From an uncultured Lachnospiraceae bacterium (GTDB lineage: Bacteria; Bacillota; Clostridia; Lachnospirales; Lachnospiraceae), in contig CAJTOR010000001.1 in the NCBI GenBank assembly GCA_910577675.1, positions 157,515 to 221,514 of the forward strand: DNA of 64,000 bases. Direction: 5' to 3'. Made by a program: the position numbers and the translations under genes. Position 1 is the stretch's first letter. Every line of letters starts with the position of its first letter. Shown here piece by piece: positions 56,001 to 64,000 of the stretch. Under the pieces are notes generated by a model. It was not told the origin of the DNA. It searched no databases and saw only the letters and a list, made by a program, of their open reading frames with translations.

Positions 56001-56152
56001 AAATCTAATTCTTCATTGACCCCAATCTGATAGTTACCGCTGCCCCGATCCATCATATAGGTGGAAGTCAGATTAGGCTGTCCGGCAAAGACATCGACCA
56101 CCGCTTTGGCGGCATCTGCCTGAAACTTTTGGTGCCTGTACTGAATTTTCAT
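53093..56152 (-). CDS. type III restriction enzyme Res-like subunit (helicase-nuclease)
   Basis: 1019 residues from ATG 56152, which overlaps the DUF1016 stop as ATGA and has GGGGGGAGGAG upstream. Superfamily 2 helicase: MKIQYRHQKFQADAAKAVVD, Walker A TGVGKTYTYIKTMFEL (about 102-118), DEPQ box LIIDEPQSVEG, LRYSATH, VGRGLRLCVNQNGER. A C-terminal PD-(D/E)XK nuclease is visible near the end (NPDWAIAFYKGSVKHIYFVA with ETKG next). This is the plan of type III Res subunits, which translocate and cut when two head-to-head sites are met. Last gene of the six-gene operon. Confidence 0.93.
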   Translation of the reverse strand: MKIQYRHQKFQADAAKAVVDVFAGQPNLTSTYMMDRGSGNYQIGVNEELDFTGFGNQKIVPELSDRQILEQLNKVQRTNQIKPSEKLEGRENGYNLTVEMETGVGKTYTYIKTMFELNKHYGWSKFIVIVPSVAIREGVYKSFEMTQEHFAEEYGKKIRFFIYNSAQLTEIDRFASDSSINVMIINSQAFNAKGKDARRIYMKLDEFRSRRPIDIIAKTNPILIIDEPQSVEGKQTKERLKEFHPLLTLRYSATHKSDSVYNMVFRLDAMEAYNRRLVKKIAVKGITESGSTATDSFIYLESINLSKSDPTATLQFEVKMANGAPKKKSRIVKIGDNLYDYSGGLEEYRNGFVVKQIDGRDDSVEFLNGIKIFAGDVIGAVDEDQLRRIQIRETILSHIERERQLFYKGIKVLSLFFIDEVANYREYDAAGQPVNGKYAAMFEEEYEDVISSMQLVIGEDEYIKYLQSISAARTHAGYFSVDGKGKMINSKVSRKETTSDDVSAYELIMKNKELLLDRDPARSPVRFLFSHSALREGWDNPNVFQICTLKQSESVLRKRQEVGRGLRLCVNQNGERMDTNVLGNDVHNINILTVIASESYDSFAKGLQTEMAEAVADRPRAVKVELFAGKVIKDEQGNEQVIDQDMASSIHHDMIVKGYIDSKGALTDKYYEDKANGEIKVAKEVADSVASVLDIIDSIYDARSVQPENARSNNVELLVDEDKLAMPEFEALWSRINAKSVYVVDFDTEELIQKSITSLDSKLRVSKIHFQVETGIMDTIKSKEELLSGTSFVKEEFASYGVTMAANSNVKYDLIGKLVDETGLTRKALVAILKGIQPSIFNQFRDNPEEFIVKAAALINDEKATAVIEHITYDVLDDHYGTDIFTDPTIKGRLGINAMKAKKHLYDHIVYDSTREQDFAAELDVNTNVAVYVKLPDGFYIATPVGHYNPDWAIAFYKGSVKHIYFVAETKGSMRSMQWRTIEQSKIHCAKEHFKAISGDNIVYDVVDSYKSLLTKVMR

Positions 56153-57213
56153 GACTCCTCCCCCCCTGTTTCCTCGACCATCCACTCCCTCAGTTTTTCC
56201 TGGAGTTCTTTTTTATCCGGCAAATACAGCTCATATTTTGAAGCATAAATATTGGAATCTGTCGGCAAAGTCAGCTCAACAAGGGCATCACTTTTCTGCT
56301 GACAAAGCAATACTCCAATCGTTGGATTTTCGTCCGCTGTCTTTTCGTATCGGTCGTAGTAATTAACATACATTTGCATTTGCCCTAAGTCTTGATGTGT
56401 CAATTCACCGATTTTCAAATCAATCACCACAAAGCAATGCAGAAGACGATTATAGAAAACAAGATCAATCCGAAAGTGCCTTTCATCAAACGTAAAACGA
56501 ACCTGCCTGCCGATAAAGGCAAAGCCCTTTCCCAATTCCAGCAAAAACTCCTGCAAATGATCCAGCAATCTGCTCTCCAGTTCACATTCAGAAAATTCGG
56601 CTCGTTCTTTAAGCCCGGTAAACTCCAGAATATACGGGTCTTTCAGCACATCTTCCGGCTTTTCAATCACTTGGCCTTTGAGGGCAAGCTCCATTACTTT
56701 ATCCTTATCCCGACTGAGCGCAAGGCGCTCATACAGGGCACTGTCAAACTGCCGCTGCAATTCTCTCAGTCCCCAATGATTTTGTGCAGCTTCAATCTCA
56801 TAAAAATGGCGCTGATCTGCATTATCAATGCGCATCAGCTTCAAATAATGAGACCAGCTTAACGGAAATTTTCTTCCGGTGGACACCGCGGGAAGATTTG
56901 CAAATTGGTCAGAAAGCGTCTGACCAATTCGATCCTCCGCATACACCTGATAGAATTTCCGCATTTGCTTGAGATTTGTAACGGAAAAACCGCGTCCCAT
57001 GTGCACTGTCAGATATTTTGAAAGCTCTGGTATCACATATTTCCCATAAGCAGCACGTTGACCGCCGCTCTGTTCTTCCTCCACAATCAGCCTGCCGATT
57101 TCAAAGTAAGCATATACCATAGAAAGGTCTATTGCCGCCTTTGCGTTTTGCTTTGCCTGTTCCAATATATCTGAAACATTCGTAAAAAATGTTTCACTGA
57201 TCTGTTCACCCAT
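56149..57213 (-). CDS. DUF1016/YhcG-family PD-(D/E)XK nuclease
   Basis: 354 residues. An N-terminal DUF1016_N region (VYAYFEIGRLIVEEEQSGGQ, GKGFSVTNLKQMR-like RGFSVTNLKQMRKFYQVY) is followed by LSWSHYLKLMRIDNADQRHF and a C-terminal nuclease core: FIGRQVRF, HFRIDLVFYNRLLHCFVVID with LK next (D...D-x-K type). A palindromic 59-bp segment encodes RIGQTLSDQFANLPAVSTG and interrupts the conserved alignment between YQVYAE and LSWSHY. AAGGAGGGG precedes the ATG and overlaps the mod stop. YhcG proteins are frequent companions of restriction systems; their exact role is unknown. Confidence 0.88.
   Translation of the reverse strand: MGEQISETFFTNVSDILEQAKQNAKAAIDLSMVYAYFEIGRLIVEEEQSGGQRAAYGKYVIPELSKYLTVHMGRGFSVTNLKQMRKFYQVYAEDRIGQTLSDQFANLPAVSTGRKFPLSWSHYLKLMRIDNADQRHFYEIEAAQNHWGLRELQRQFDSALYERLALSRDKDKVMELALKGQVIEKPEDVLKDPYILEFTGLKERAEFSECELESRLLDHLQEFLLELGKGFAFIGRQVRFTFDERHFRIDLVFYNRLLHCFVVIDLKIGELTHQDLGQMQMYVNYYDRYEKTADENPTIGVLLCQQKSDALVELTLPTDSNIYASKYELYLPDKKELQEKLREWMVEETGGEES
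56873..56931. repeat. palindromic repeat copy inside the DUF1016 gene
   Basis: Same 59-bp unit as 52996-53054. The central stem AATTGGTCAGA / TCTGACCAATT is intact, and the unit keeps the reading frame open. Confidence 0.85.
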
Positions 57214-57225
57214 ACGCTCCCCTCC

Positions 57226-59061
57226 TTACAAGACCTTCACCCTGGTATCCGGAGCCAGCATTTTGAAGATTTCTCCCACATTGATTTTGGCGGGACTGTC
57301 GGCAAAGCTACTGTCCCGGAACACGGCTCGGAGAGGCTGACACCTGGCAATTTCCTTGATAACTGAGTCAGGAATATTCTCATCAAAGCAGGCAATTAAA
57401 TCACCGTCGCCCACGGTGTGGACGGTGCAGCCCTCAATTTGCTTGGAGCTGTAAGGCATGGAAAGAGGCAGCCCCCACTCCAACAGACAGCCGAACAGCA
57501 GATCCAGGTCGGTGCGGTCGGGCTTGATGTTACTCTCCAACAGGGAAAGCATATCCTGGCTGTACTCCCCGGCGGAGTAATACACGTCGGTCATGTTGGT
57601 ATCGTCCAGCTTGAACACACGGAAGCCGCCGTCAAAGGGCTTGCCGGGGTTTTCGGAGGAGATTTTCTTTGCGGCACGGCGGATGCGCTCTTTGCCGATT
57701 TCGCAGATGTTCGGATAGCCCGCTTTGAACGCTTCACTCTTTTCGTCACAGGGTTCGGGCAACTGTACCATGATAAATTTTCGGTTCCCACCATCTTCGG
57801 CGTTCAACTGCATGACGGCATGGGCAGTGGTGGCGGAGCCGGAGAAGAAATCCATAATAATATCATTCGATGAGGTACAAAGAGTTTGCAAAAGTTTAAT
57901 AAGACTCGTGGGCTTTGCATAATCAAAATAAATTGTACCAAATAACCCGGATAACTCTTGCCCCGCGCTTCGATTGTTTCCGTATTCAGTAAGCAATGAT
58001 CTAAGAACCTGACCCTCTTTCATATATACCTTATGATGTAAACTCCATCCAGCATTGGTCTTTGTAAATCTTACAGTACCATCCGTTAGCCCAGCCAATA
58101 CTCTATTTTTTGACCACTGCGAGTTAATGGTAATATCATTTCCATCAGGAGCAGTAATCGTAACAACAATAGGACTTTGCAATCCATTTCGTACTAAAGT
58201 GTCCCAATAGTATCTTCGTCCATCTATCTCAGTTTCTTTGTATCGAGTTAAGTACTCCTCAGATTGTGTGATTCTCCATCTCTCGTTAAGTGAAGCGAAA
58301 TTTTTGGCGAAAATTAGTATATACTCGTGATCCACTGCAATATAATGTGAATCATTGCCACCGCCCTTTCTCTGTTGCCAAATAAGCGTTGCCACATTGT
58401 TTGTCGCCCCAAAAATTTCCGAGCAGATCTTTCGCAGGTTACCTACTTCGCTATCATTAATAGACACGAAAATCACGCCATCATCGCTTAGCATATTTCT
58501 CGCCAACGTCAGCCGGGAGTAAATCATACTACACCAATCGGAGTGAAACCGCCCGTTGCTGTCGGTATTGCGGAACAACCGGTCGCCGTTCTCATCCATC
58601 TGCCCAGATTCCTCGCTGTATTCCTCCTGGTTCTGCGCAAAATCATCCCGATAGATGAAGTCATTGCCGGTGTTGTAGGGCGGGTCTATATAAATCATCT
58701 TCACCTTGCCCAGATAGCTCTCCTGCAACAGTTTCAGCACTTCCAGGTTGTCACCCTCAATGTACAGATTTTCGGTGCTGTCCCAATTCACACTCTCTAC
58801 AGGACAAGGACGCAATGTTTTGCGGATAGGGTGGTTGGCCTCCACGATGGCAGCTTTCTTACCAACCCAAGTAAACTCATAGGCTTCGTCACCCTCCAAA
58901 ACCACGTCAGACAGCATCTGCCGTAGCAGTTCAAAATTGACCGCCTTTTTCAGCTTGCCGTCCTTGTCCCGTGCCTCAGTAATGCAGACAGGGAACATAG
59001 TTGCGAGTTTTTCAATATTAGCCTGAGTTAAATCAAGAGTTTCCATTTTCAACTTGTCCAT
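57226..59061 (-). CDS. type III-like DNA adenine methyltransferase Mod
   Basis: 611 residues from ATG 59061 (GGAGGAACAATAAG upstream; one base after the stop of the membrane-protein gene). Beta-class order: catalytic [16 protein letters not shown] (about 126-141) comes before the SAM-binding [16 protein letters not shown] (about 400). The region between carries [20 protein letters not shown] and the variable recognition segment (about 230-370). [20 protein letters not shown] is typical of Mod subunits. It should methylate one strand of an asymmetric site and give Res its specificity. The recognition sequence cannot be read from the protein. Confidence 0.94.
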   Translation of the reverse strand: MDKLKMETLDLTQANIEKLATMFPVCITEARDKDGKLKKAVNFELLRQMLSDVVLEGDEAYEFTWVGKKAAIVEANHPIRKTLRPCPVESVNWDSTENLYIEGDNLEVLKLLQESYLGKVKMIYIDPPYNTGNDFIYRDDFAQNQEEYSEESGQMDENGDRLFRNTDSNGRFHSDWCSMIYSRLTLARNMLSDDGVIFVSINDSEVGNLRKICSEIFGATNNVATLIWQQRKGGGNDSHYIAVDHEYILIFAKNFASLNERWRITQSEEYLTRYKETEIDGRRYYWDTLVRNGLQSPIVVTITAPDGNDITINSQWSKNRVLAGLTDGTVRFTKTNAGWSLHHKVYMKEGQVLRSLLTEYGNNRSAGQELSGLFGTIYFDYAKPTSLIKLLQTLCTSSNDIIMDFFSGSATTAHAVMQLNAEDGGNRKFIMVQLPEPCDEKSEAFKAGYPNICEIGKERIRRAAKKISSENPGKPFDGGFRVFKLDDTNMTDVYYSAGEYSQDMLSLLESNIKPDRTDLDLLFGCLLEWGLPLSMPYSSKQIEGCTVHTVGDGDLIACFDENIPDSVIKEIARCQPLRAVFRDSSFADSPAKINVGEIFKMLAPDTRVKVL

Positions 59062-59062
59062 C

Positions 59063-59599
59063 TTATTGTTCCTCCACTTGCACAGGATTTTGATTGTCAT
59101 TTTTACAGATTAAAGATAGCATCAGTAATTCATTCCATTGTTCCTTTCGCTGTTGTTGTTTGTCAACAAACCAAATACTTAAAAATAGCAATGCAGTTGA
59201 CAAAATTGATACAGCAATATTTAATTGACTTGGTATTTGTATTGGAATTGCAAAACCGACAAATAACACCATAAAAGCTACACAATTTATTGCAATAACT
59301 ATTCGTTCCATCCATTTTTTCTTCACATTAGATGTATCATACTTCATCTGTGTCTTAAAAAACACCATCATTTCATCATTAAAATTGAAATTCCCAACTC
59401 TATTTAGAATATCCATTGCATTTTGCATATCCTCGTCCATATAGTTTGCTCTTGATTCTATTGTTTGAGCAATTGTGAATAGTAATGTTGCAATTGACAA
59501 AGAAGTTGTAATTTGTTGATTTATACAAAACCAGAAGGAAAAGATTGTTAGTCCCGTTAACCCAACCGCCATGTATAATGCCATATTATTTCTTTTCAT
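59063..59599 (-). CDS. four-helix membrane protein embedded in the restriction operon
   Basis: 178 residues. Hydrophobic helices at about 7-25 ([19 protein letters not shown]), 30-46, 100-120 ([19 protein letters not shown]) and 127-145, with a ~50-residue acidic/helical cytoplasmic stretch between helices 2 and 3 and a charged C-terminal tail. The 2+2 helix plan resembles SLATT-like defence effectors, but no motif proves that. The ATG overlaps the DUF4391 stop as ATGA, and its stop is one base from mod. Its DNA is more AT-rich than mod or res. Possibly a membrane effector or a later insertion into the operon. Confidence 0.75.
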   Translation of the reverse strand: MKRNNMALYMAVGLTGLTIFSFWFCINQQITTSLSIATLLFTIAQTIESRANYMDEDMQNAMDILNRVGNFNFNDEMMVFFKTQMKYDTSNVKKKWMERIVIAINCVAFMVLFVGFAIPIQIPSQLNIAVSILSTALLFLSIWFVDKQQQRKEQWNELLMLSLICKNDNQNPVQVEEQ

Positions 59600-60243
59600 A
59601 AATCATCAAGTTGTCTCCTTAATTGTTTCAATTTCATATTTAGTTCTACCTGCTTATTCAACTGCCTCTCCCGCCAAACCTTCACCTCCAAAACCGCAAT
59701 CTGCTTTTGCAGCTCCTTCCTGCGTTCCTCCCGCTCCACCGACTCTTTCAGCGTTTCACTCGTCCCAGAAAGCGCCTCCCCGGCAATCTGCCGGACAAAG
59801 TTTTCATAAACCTGTTCAATATTCAACCCGTCCAGTTTCAGCGGCAGAGCGGACTCCTCCAGCCAATCGGTATGGTAGTAGGTCCCTACCTTGAACGCAT
59901 TTATCCCACTGGCAGCCGCCTCCTTATAAGCCGTCCACGCCTGATATCTGCCCTCATGCTCCAGCAAAAACAGGATATGATAGGGTATCTCCTTATCAAT
60001 CTGCCGCAGGACAGCTTCATCCAAATGCGGTGCGGACAGGCAGACCTCAAAAACTTCAAGCTCCGTCACAGTTTCCCCGGCGGCAAGATTCGTTGTAATG
60101 GCAGCGATTTTATTTCGCCACCAGATCACTTTGATCTGCTCCACAAAAACACGTTTCAAAGTCGGTGAAATAGTAAGGTTTTCATAAAACTTCTGCTTTG
60201 GAATGCGCCGGTTAACTTCAGTGCTCTTAGGCAGTTCAAGCAT
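59596..60243 (-). CDS. DUF4391-domain protein of the restriction operon
   Basis: 215 residues from ATG 60243 with AAGGAGG upstream, 13 nt after the helicase gene. N-terminal MLELPKSTEVNRRIPKQKFY, then IKVIWWRNKIAAITTNLAAG and YHILFLLEHEGRYQAWTAYK with IDKEIPYH, and a C-terminal coiled coil (VEREERRKELQKQIAVLEVK). This matches DUF4391 proteins seen with helicase-plus-Mod defence loci. Biochemical role unknown; it may bridge helicase and methyltransferase. Confidence 0.85.
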   Translation of the reverse strand: MLELPKSTEVNRRIPKQKFYENLTISPTLKRVFVEQIKVIWWRNKIAAITTNLAAGETVTELEVFEVCLSAPHLDEAVLRQIDKEIPYHILFLLEHEGRYQAWTAYKEAAASGINAFKVGTYYHTDWLEESALPLKLDGLNIEQVYENFVRQIAGEALSGTSETLKESVEREERRKELQKQIAVLEVKVWRERQLNKQVELNMKLKQLRRQLDDL

Positions 60244-60256
60244 AAAACACACCTCC

Positions 60257-63200
60257 TTATTTAACCACCAGAAAACATATTAACTCAAAATCATCCAGCC
60301 CGGATACCGCATTCATCAGAGCGGATGTACCACCCGCGGAAAACAGGCTGTCGATGTCACTTTCCTCTTTTACATCTATAATAGAGTTAATCGCGTCAGA
60401 AAGAAGCTGCGACACTTCTTTCATGTCCCTTCCATCATCCGTTTCATCGTTGAATTTAGCACACAGCGGCATGACCGGCTCCGATTTCCCCCTGCACAGC
60501 AGACGAATGGTATCCAATAACTTTTTGGGGTTCAGATAGTCACAGACCACCTCACCATCCACACCGATATAGACCATGTAAAAGGGATGGATACGGTTCT
60601 GGTTGTCAAAGTTGATGTTGTTGTTGATGTTGCGCAGGACAAAGATCACACCTTCCGGGTTTTCTTTTGTTGCGGGGACAACCGCATGGAGCCCCTTTGG
60701 CTTTTTCGCCATATCGCCGTGTGTCTTAATGTAGTCCAACAAATCAAGGCGGAACTCATTCAGACCCAAATCCATAATGGAAATGCCCGTGGACATATCC
60801 TCCATATCCACCACTTCCTCCTGGAGCCGCTTCAATTGCTGTTTTCGGTATTCCAAATCGCCCTTTTCTTCCTGGTTGATCAGGTCATCATCGCCAGTGG
60901 AAGTCATAACAGAAATCTTCATCCGGGTTTCCACTCGGGATTTCAGGTTGATATACTCGTCCAGCGTCATATCCGGCCAAAAATTTACCAACTGGATTAC
61001 CTTGTTTTTGCTGCCGATACGGTCAATACGCCCAAAACGCTGGATAATGCGCACAGGATTCCAATGGATATCATAGTTAACCAAATAGTCGCAATCCTGC
61101 AAGTTCTGGCCTTCGGAAATGCAATCGGTGGCGATTAGTATATCGATCTCCTTTGTACTGCCCGGCATCAGCACATCCCGCCCCTTGGAGATTGGCGAGA
61201 AACAGGTCAACACATTATTCAGATTGGCTTTCAACCCCTTAATAGTCGTTTTTCCATCAATAGACCCAGTAATGACAGCAGTATCCAGACCGTACTTTTC
61301 CTTGACATAACCTGCCACCTGGTCATACAAATACTCCGCAGTATCAGAAAACGCCGAGAAAATCAGTATCTTTTTATTGCCCTCATTGATGGGGCGGTGC
61401 ATTTTCTCGTCCATCAACTTCAAGAGATTCTGAAGTTTCAGATCATGTTTTGGCGTGATGTCAGCTATCATCAAGGTCAGTAATTCCAGATTTTCTGCAT
61501 CCTGTTGCAGCTCTGTACGCCAGGTTTTGTAATCCATATCTGCCAGATCAATCTTCACTTTTTTGCCCACAGTAAAATAATCTGTACTTCCGTCCTCCAT
61601 ATCAAAATCATCCTCAGATACCTCAACCACATCCATATCGGCTCTGCCATATTTTTCAAAATCATCAATGGCCTTGATGGTGCTGATAATCAAGTCACAA
61701 ATCCGGGTGAGTGTCAAGTTAAAAGAATACACAGAACTTTCCAGCCGCTTTAAGAGGTTAATGCTCATCAGCCGCCGGATGCCCTGTTCACGCCCCTGTT
61801 GCGTAAGCATATTTCCTTTGTTGTGGGTCAAGTCGATATACTTTGCAATCTTGCTTGGAAAGATGTAGTTTGAGGGCGTGTAGATGCAAAGGCTCAACTG
61901 TGTCAGCAGTTCAAATATTTGGTTGTAGTTGATGGCGCTGGATAGGTCAGTCATGCTGGGGCGGAGTGAAATTGGCTTCAGCCGCTGCGGGAATTGACCA
62001 ATTTCCGCCGTATCGTAATATTTTTCGATATGCCGCCTGGAGCGGGCAATGGTCACACTGTCCAACAGTTCAAAGAAATCAAAGTCCAAAGTACGGAGCA
62101 GGGCATCGGTGGTGCGTGCATCTGGGTCGAGTTTGCTCCATGTATTGAATGCTCTCTGAGCCTGCCGAAAAATCTCATCAATGGGTTTCTTAGTATCCAG
62201 CTTTTCGTTGATAAATTGCGAATTACCTTCATACGCAAGGGCAAGTTGGTTTTTCAGGTCAGTAAAGCGGTTGTTAACCGGGGTAGCAGATAGCATCAGC
62301 ACCTTAGTCCGAACGCCTGCGCGGATCACTTTATCCATCAACTTTATGTAACGGTTCTCATGTGTATTGGCATGGGTTCCGGCACCATTGCGGAAATTGT
62401 GTGATTCATCAATAACAACAAAATCATAGTTTCCCCAATTCAGCCGGTCAAGATCAATCCCGTTGGATGTTCCGTCATTGCGGGACAGGTCTGTGTGAAA
62501 TAATACGTTATAGTTCAACCGGTCGGCAGCAATAGGGTTATTGACATAGTTGTCCTTATAGGTATTCCAGTTCTCTGCCAGCTTTTTGGGACAAAGAACA
62601 AGCACGGACTTGTTCCTGTTCTCATAATATTTTATTACGGCAAGGGCGGTAAAGGTTTTGCCCAAACCAACACTGTCCGCCAGGATACAACCATTATACT
62701 GCTCCAGCTTATTGATAATGGCAAGAACAGCATCCCGCTGAAAATCATAAAGCATACTCCAGATTTTACTCTGCTTAAATCCAGTCGCCTCATTGGGCAG
62801 AACATCCTCGGAAATATCATTCAAGAATTCACTAAAAACATGGTACAGCGTCATAAAGTAGATGAACTCCGGCGAATTCTCATTATAGGCCGTACTGATG
62901 TTGGAGATAATCATATCTGTCACATCCTGCATCTTTTCCCGGTCATTCCAGAGTGTTTCAAACAACTGCATATACTGGGTGGAAAACGGTGCTTCCATCC
63001 GGTTGACCATATTGTAGCTGTTATTGCCTCGCTCACAGCCGATATCCACTGTGGTAAAGCCATTCAGGGGCATATAGGCGGTCTGCTCAACAGAGGAATC
63101 GACTGTCATAAATCCACCCATATTTTCCCTGGTAACATTGGATTTGAAGGTGGCTTTACGCCTGATCCACTCAGCACACTCTCTGGCAACAGCCCGCCCG

Positions 63201-63487
63201 GTCATTTCATTGCGCAGCTTGATTTCAAATTCTGTTCCATATAGGCTGGTTTCCCTGTTAAGTCTTGGAATGTAGAATTCACGCCTTTGCTTTTCAGCAC
63301 GCTCTTGAACAAAGGTCGGAGAAGTAAAGATAAAACGGAATTCTTCTATCTGCTCTAATTGGCCTTTCAACTCTTTGTATGCATACATGGAAAAGCAGGC
63401 GGCCGCTATGGAAACCTTACTGCCACGCTGTATCTTTTCTTTCAAATCATCCCGGACGATATCTGTGATATTATCAAATATTTTCAT
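60257..63487 (-). CDS. SNF2-type helicase with N-terminal PLD-like domain
   Basis: 1076 residues from ATG 63487 (AAGGGA upstream). An N-terminal phospholipase-D-like domain (about 1-110, SKVSIAAACFSMYAYKELKG and FRFIFTSPTF) lacks an obvious HxK motif. The helicase follows: ILADSVGLGKTFTALAVIKY (Walker A at 271-278), VIDESHNFRN, LMLSATPVNNRF, LIATDCISEGQNLQ and IIQRFGRIDRIGSKNKVI (motif VI). The C-terminal ~250 residues are specific to this class. First gene of the defence operon. It probably moves along DNA to support restriction or to clear phage DNA; the PLD-like fold may be structural or a weak nuclease. Confidence 0.9.
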   Translation of the reverse strand: MKIFDNITDIVRDDLKEKIQRGSKVSIAAACFSMYAYKELKGQLEQIEEFRFIFTSPTFVQERAEKQRREFYIPRLNRETSLYGTEFEIKLRNEMTGRAVARECAEWIRRKATFKSNVTRENMGGFMTVDSSVEQTAYMPLNGFTTVDIGCERGNNSYNMVNRMEAPFSTQYMQLFETLWNDREKMQDVTDMIISNISTAYNENSPEFIYFMTLYHVFSEFLNDISEDVLPNEATGFKQSKIWSMLYDFQRDAVLAIINKLEQYNGCILADSVGLGKTFTALAVIKYYENRNKSVLVLCPKKLAENWNTYKDNYVNNPIAADRLNYNVLFHTDLSRNDGTSNGIDLDRLNWGNYDFVVIDESHNFRNGAGTHANTHENRYIKLMDKVIRAGVRTKVLMLSATPVNNRFTDLKNQLALAYEGNSQFINEKLDTKKPIDEIFRQAQRAFNTWSKLDPDARTTDALLRTLDFDFFELLDSVTIARSRRHIEKYYDTAEIGQFPQRLKPISLRPSMTDLSSAINYNQIFELLTQLSLCIYTPSNYIFPSKIAKYIDLTHNKGNMLTQQGREQGIRRLMSINLLKRLESSVYSFNLTLTRICDLIISTIKAIDDFEKYGRADMDVVEVSEDDFDMEDGSTDYFTVGKKVKIDLADMDYKTWRTELQQDAENLELLTLMIADITPKHDLKLQNLLKLMDEKMHRPINEGNKKILIFSAFSDTAEYLYDQVAGYVKEKYGLDTAVITGSIDGKTTIKGLKANLNNVLTCFSPISKGRDVLMPGSTKEIDILIATDCISEGQNLQDCDYLVNYDIHWNPVRIIQRFGRIDRIGSKNKVIQLVNFWPDMTLDEYINLKSRVETRMKISVMTSTGDDDLINQEEKGDLEYRKQQLKRLQEEVVDMEDMSTGISIMDLGLNEFRLDLLDYIKTHGDMAKKPKGLHAVVPATKENPEGVIFVLRNINNNINFDNQNRIHPFYMVYIGVDGEVVCDYLNPKKLLDTIRLLCRGKSEPVMPLCAKFNDETDDGRDMKEVSQLLSDAINSIIDVKEESDIDSLFSAGGTSALMNAVSGLDDFELICFLVVK

Positions 63488-64000
63488 CACAAGTTGTCCC
63501 TTTCTAATCGTTATACCATATCTATTTTCAACTGCAATACATTTCCTCATATCCCTATACTACTATCGCAGCTTATCAGATGGAGCCTCCCCTACCTGAC
63601 ACAAAAAAGTCCCAATTACCCACCACTTTATATTTTACGACTTAAAAAGGAGGGACTTCTTTGATAGGTTAAATTATACACCACCCGTTTCCAGAAAACA
63701 ATTCCCCTTTCGCGAAATTTAAAGAATTTTTGTCCAAACTGACAGTAAGGGCAGAAATCAAGAACACCAAAGATATTATCAAAGGACAGCACCTTATAGA
63801 CGCTGTCCTCATCATCTTTACATAAATCAATTCACTCAGAATAATTTTTATGCCTGCACTTTGCCATCAATCATATGCTTAAACATTCACCTTTGCATTA
63901 GTTGCCTCTTGATTTATTTCATTAAGTTTTTGAGTTTCTTTATACACTTATCCGTCTATTGCTGAAATATAATCATCCAAAAGTTTATTATATTTACTTA
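63488..64000. other. right-end intergenic region with hairpin; no gene recognised
   Basis: Contains the upstream region of the helicase gene; a hairpin with arms AAGTCCC (63607-63613) and GGGACTT (63652-63658) that is followed by T6 on the minus strand; and the direct repeat 63828-63856. At the far right a minus-strand frame (KLLDDYISAIDG, then TAA at 63950-63948, then YKETQKLNEINQEATNAKVN) could be the decayed end of a gene to the right; this is too short to call. Confidence 0.5.
63828..63856. repeat. direct repeat at the right end of the defence island
   Basis: 26 of 29 positions match 53048-53076 in the same orientation. The pair brackets the six-gene operon at a distance of 10.78 kb. Confidence 0.7.

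Noticed and set aside
63607-63658. Hairpin with T6 as an insertion-sequence end
   Set aside because: No transposase, matching second end or target duplication was seen; it may be a terminator for a gene outside the window.

Overview
The window looks like a spore-forming member of the Clostridia, most likely a Lachnospiraceae-type gut or plant-fibre bacterium. The evidence is a spoIIGA-sigE pair, two SpoVD/PBP2B-type transpeptidases, a PrkC/Stp signalling pair, a PilZ protein, a secreted GH5 glucanase next to a GH43 enzyme, and strong AGGAGG ribosome binding sites with frequent GTG/TTG starts. No rRNA, tRNA or CRISPR array was recognised.

Region 1 (1-32.1 kb) is almost entirely leftward. Read in the direction of transcription it runs murF, priA, def, fmt, YugP-like peptidase, rsmB, rlmN, stp, prkC, rsgA, rpe, PilZ gene, thiN, ychF, lgt, mraZ (truncated), rsmH, ftsL, two class B PBPs, murD, ftsW, murA, ftsQ, ftsZ, spoIIGA, sigE and a partial fhs. 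This is a dcw-type cell-wall and division cluster that lacks mraY, murE, murG, murC and ftsA. It is joined to the translation, replication and Ser/Thr-kinase housekeeping block common in Clostridia. The promoter in front of spoIIGA has a 21-bp spacer and a 0A-like box, so it looks Spo0A-dependent.

Region 2 (32-46.5 kb) has an NCS2 purine permease with a structured leader; a tight three-gene operon (beta-CASP-like metallo-beta-lactamase, GrpE-like exchange factor, atypical 945-residue Hsp70) behind a promoter that matches the consensus exactly; a GH43/GH5 glycoside hydrolase pair; pyrE with a 49-residue membrane peptide gene; a rightward monoacylglycerol-lipase-like hydrolase; a THUMP-type RNA methyltransferase; and a rhodanese.

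Region 3 (46.5-49.4 kb) is AT-rich accessory DNA and a graveyard of mobile parts. It holds the C-terminal stub of a serine recombinase, two matching palindromes in opposite orientation around two small genes (the first frameshifted), a small hypothetical gene, and a deleted PD-(D/E)XK transposase (Rpn-type) pseudogene.

Region 4 (49.4-53 kb) has a GDP-fucose synthase gene, a divergent XRE regulator, a small Asn/Ser-rich protein gene with a sigma-G-like promoter, and an ABC-F ATPase.

Region 5 (53-63.9 kb) is a defence island: one leftward operon of SNF2/PLD helicase, DUF4391 protein, four-helix membrane protein, type III-like DNA methyltransferase (Mod), DUF1016/YhcG nuclease and type III restriction subunit (Res). 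Near-identical 29-bp direct repeats lie at its two ends, and a 59-bp palindrome-bearing segment of the DUF1016 gene is repeated just downstream of res. The two most interesting units are the metallo-beta-lactamase/GrpE/Hsp70 operon and this composite restriction island with its embedded membrane protein.
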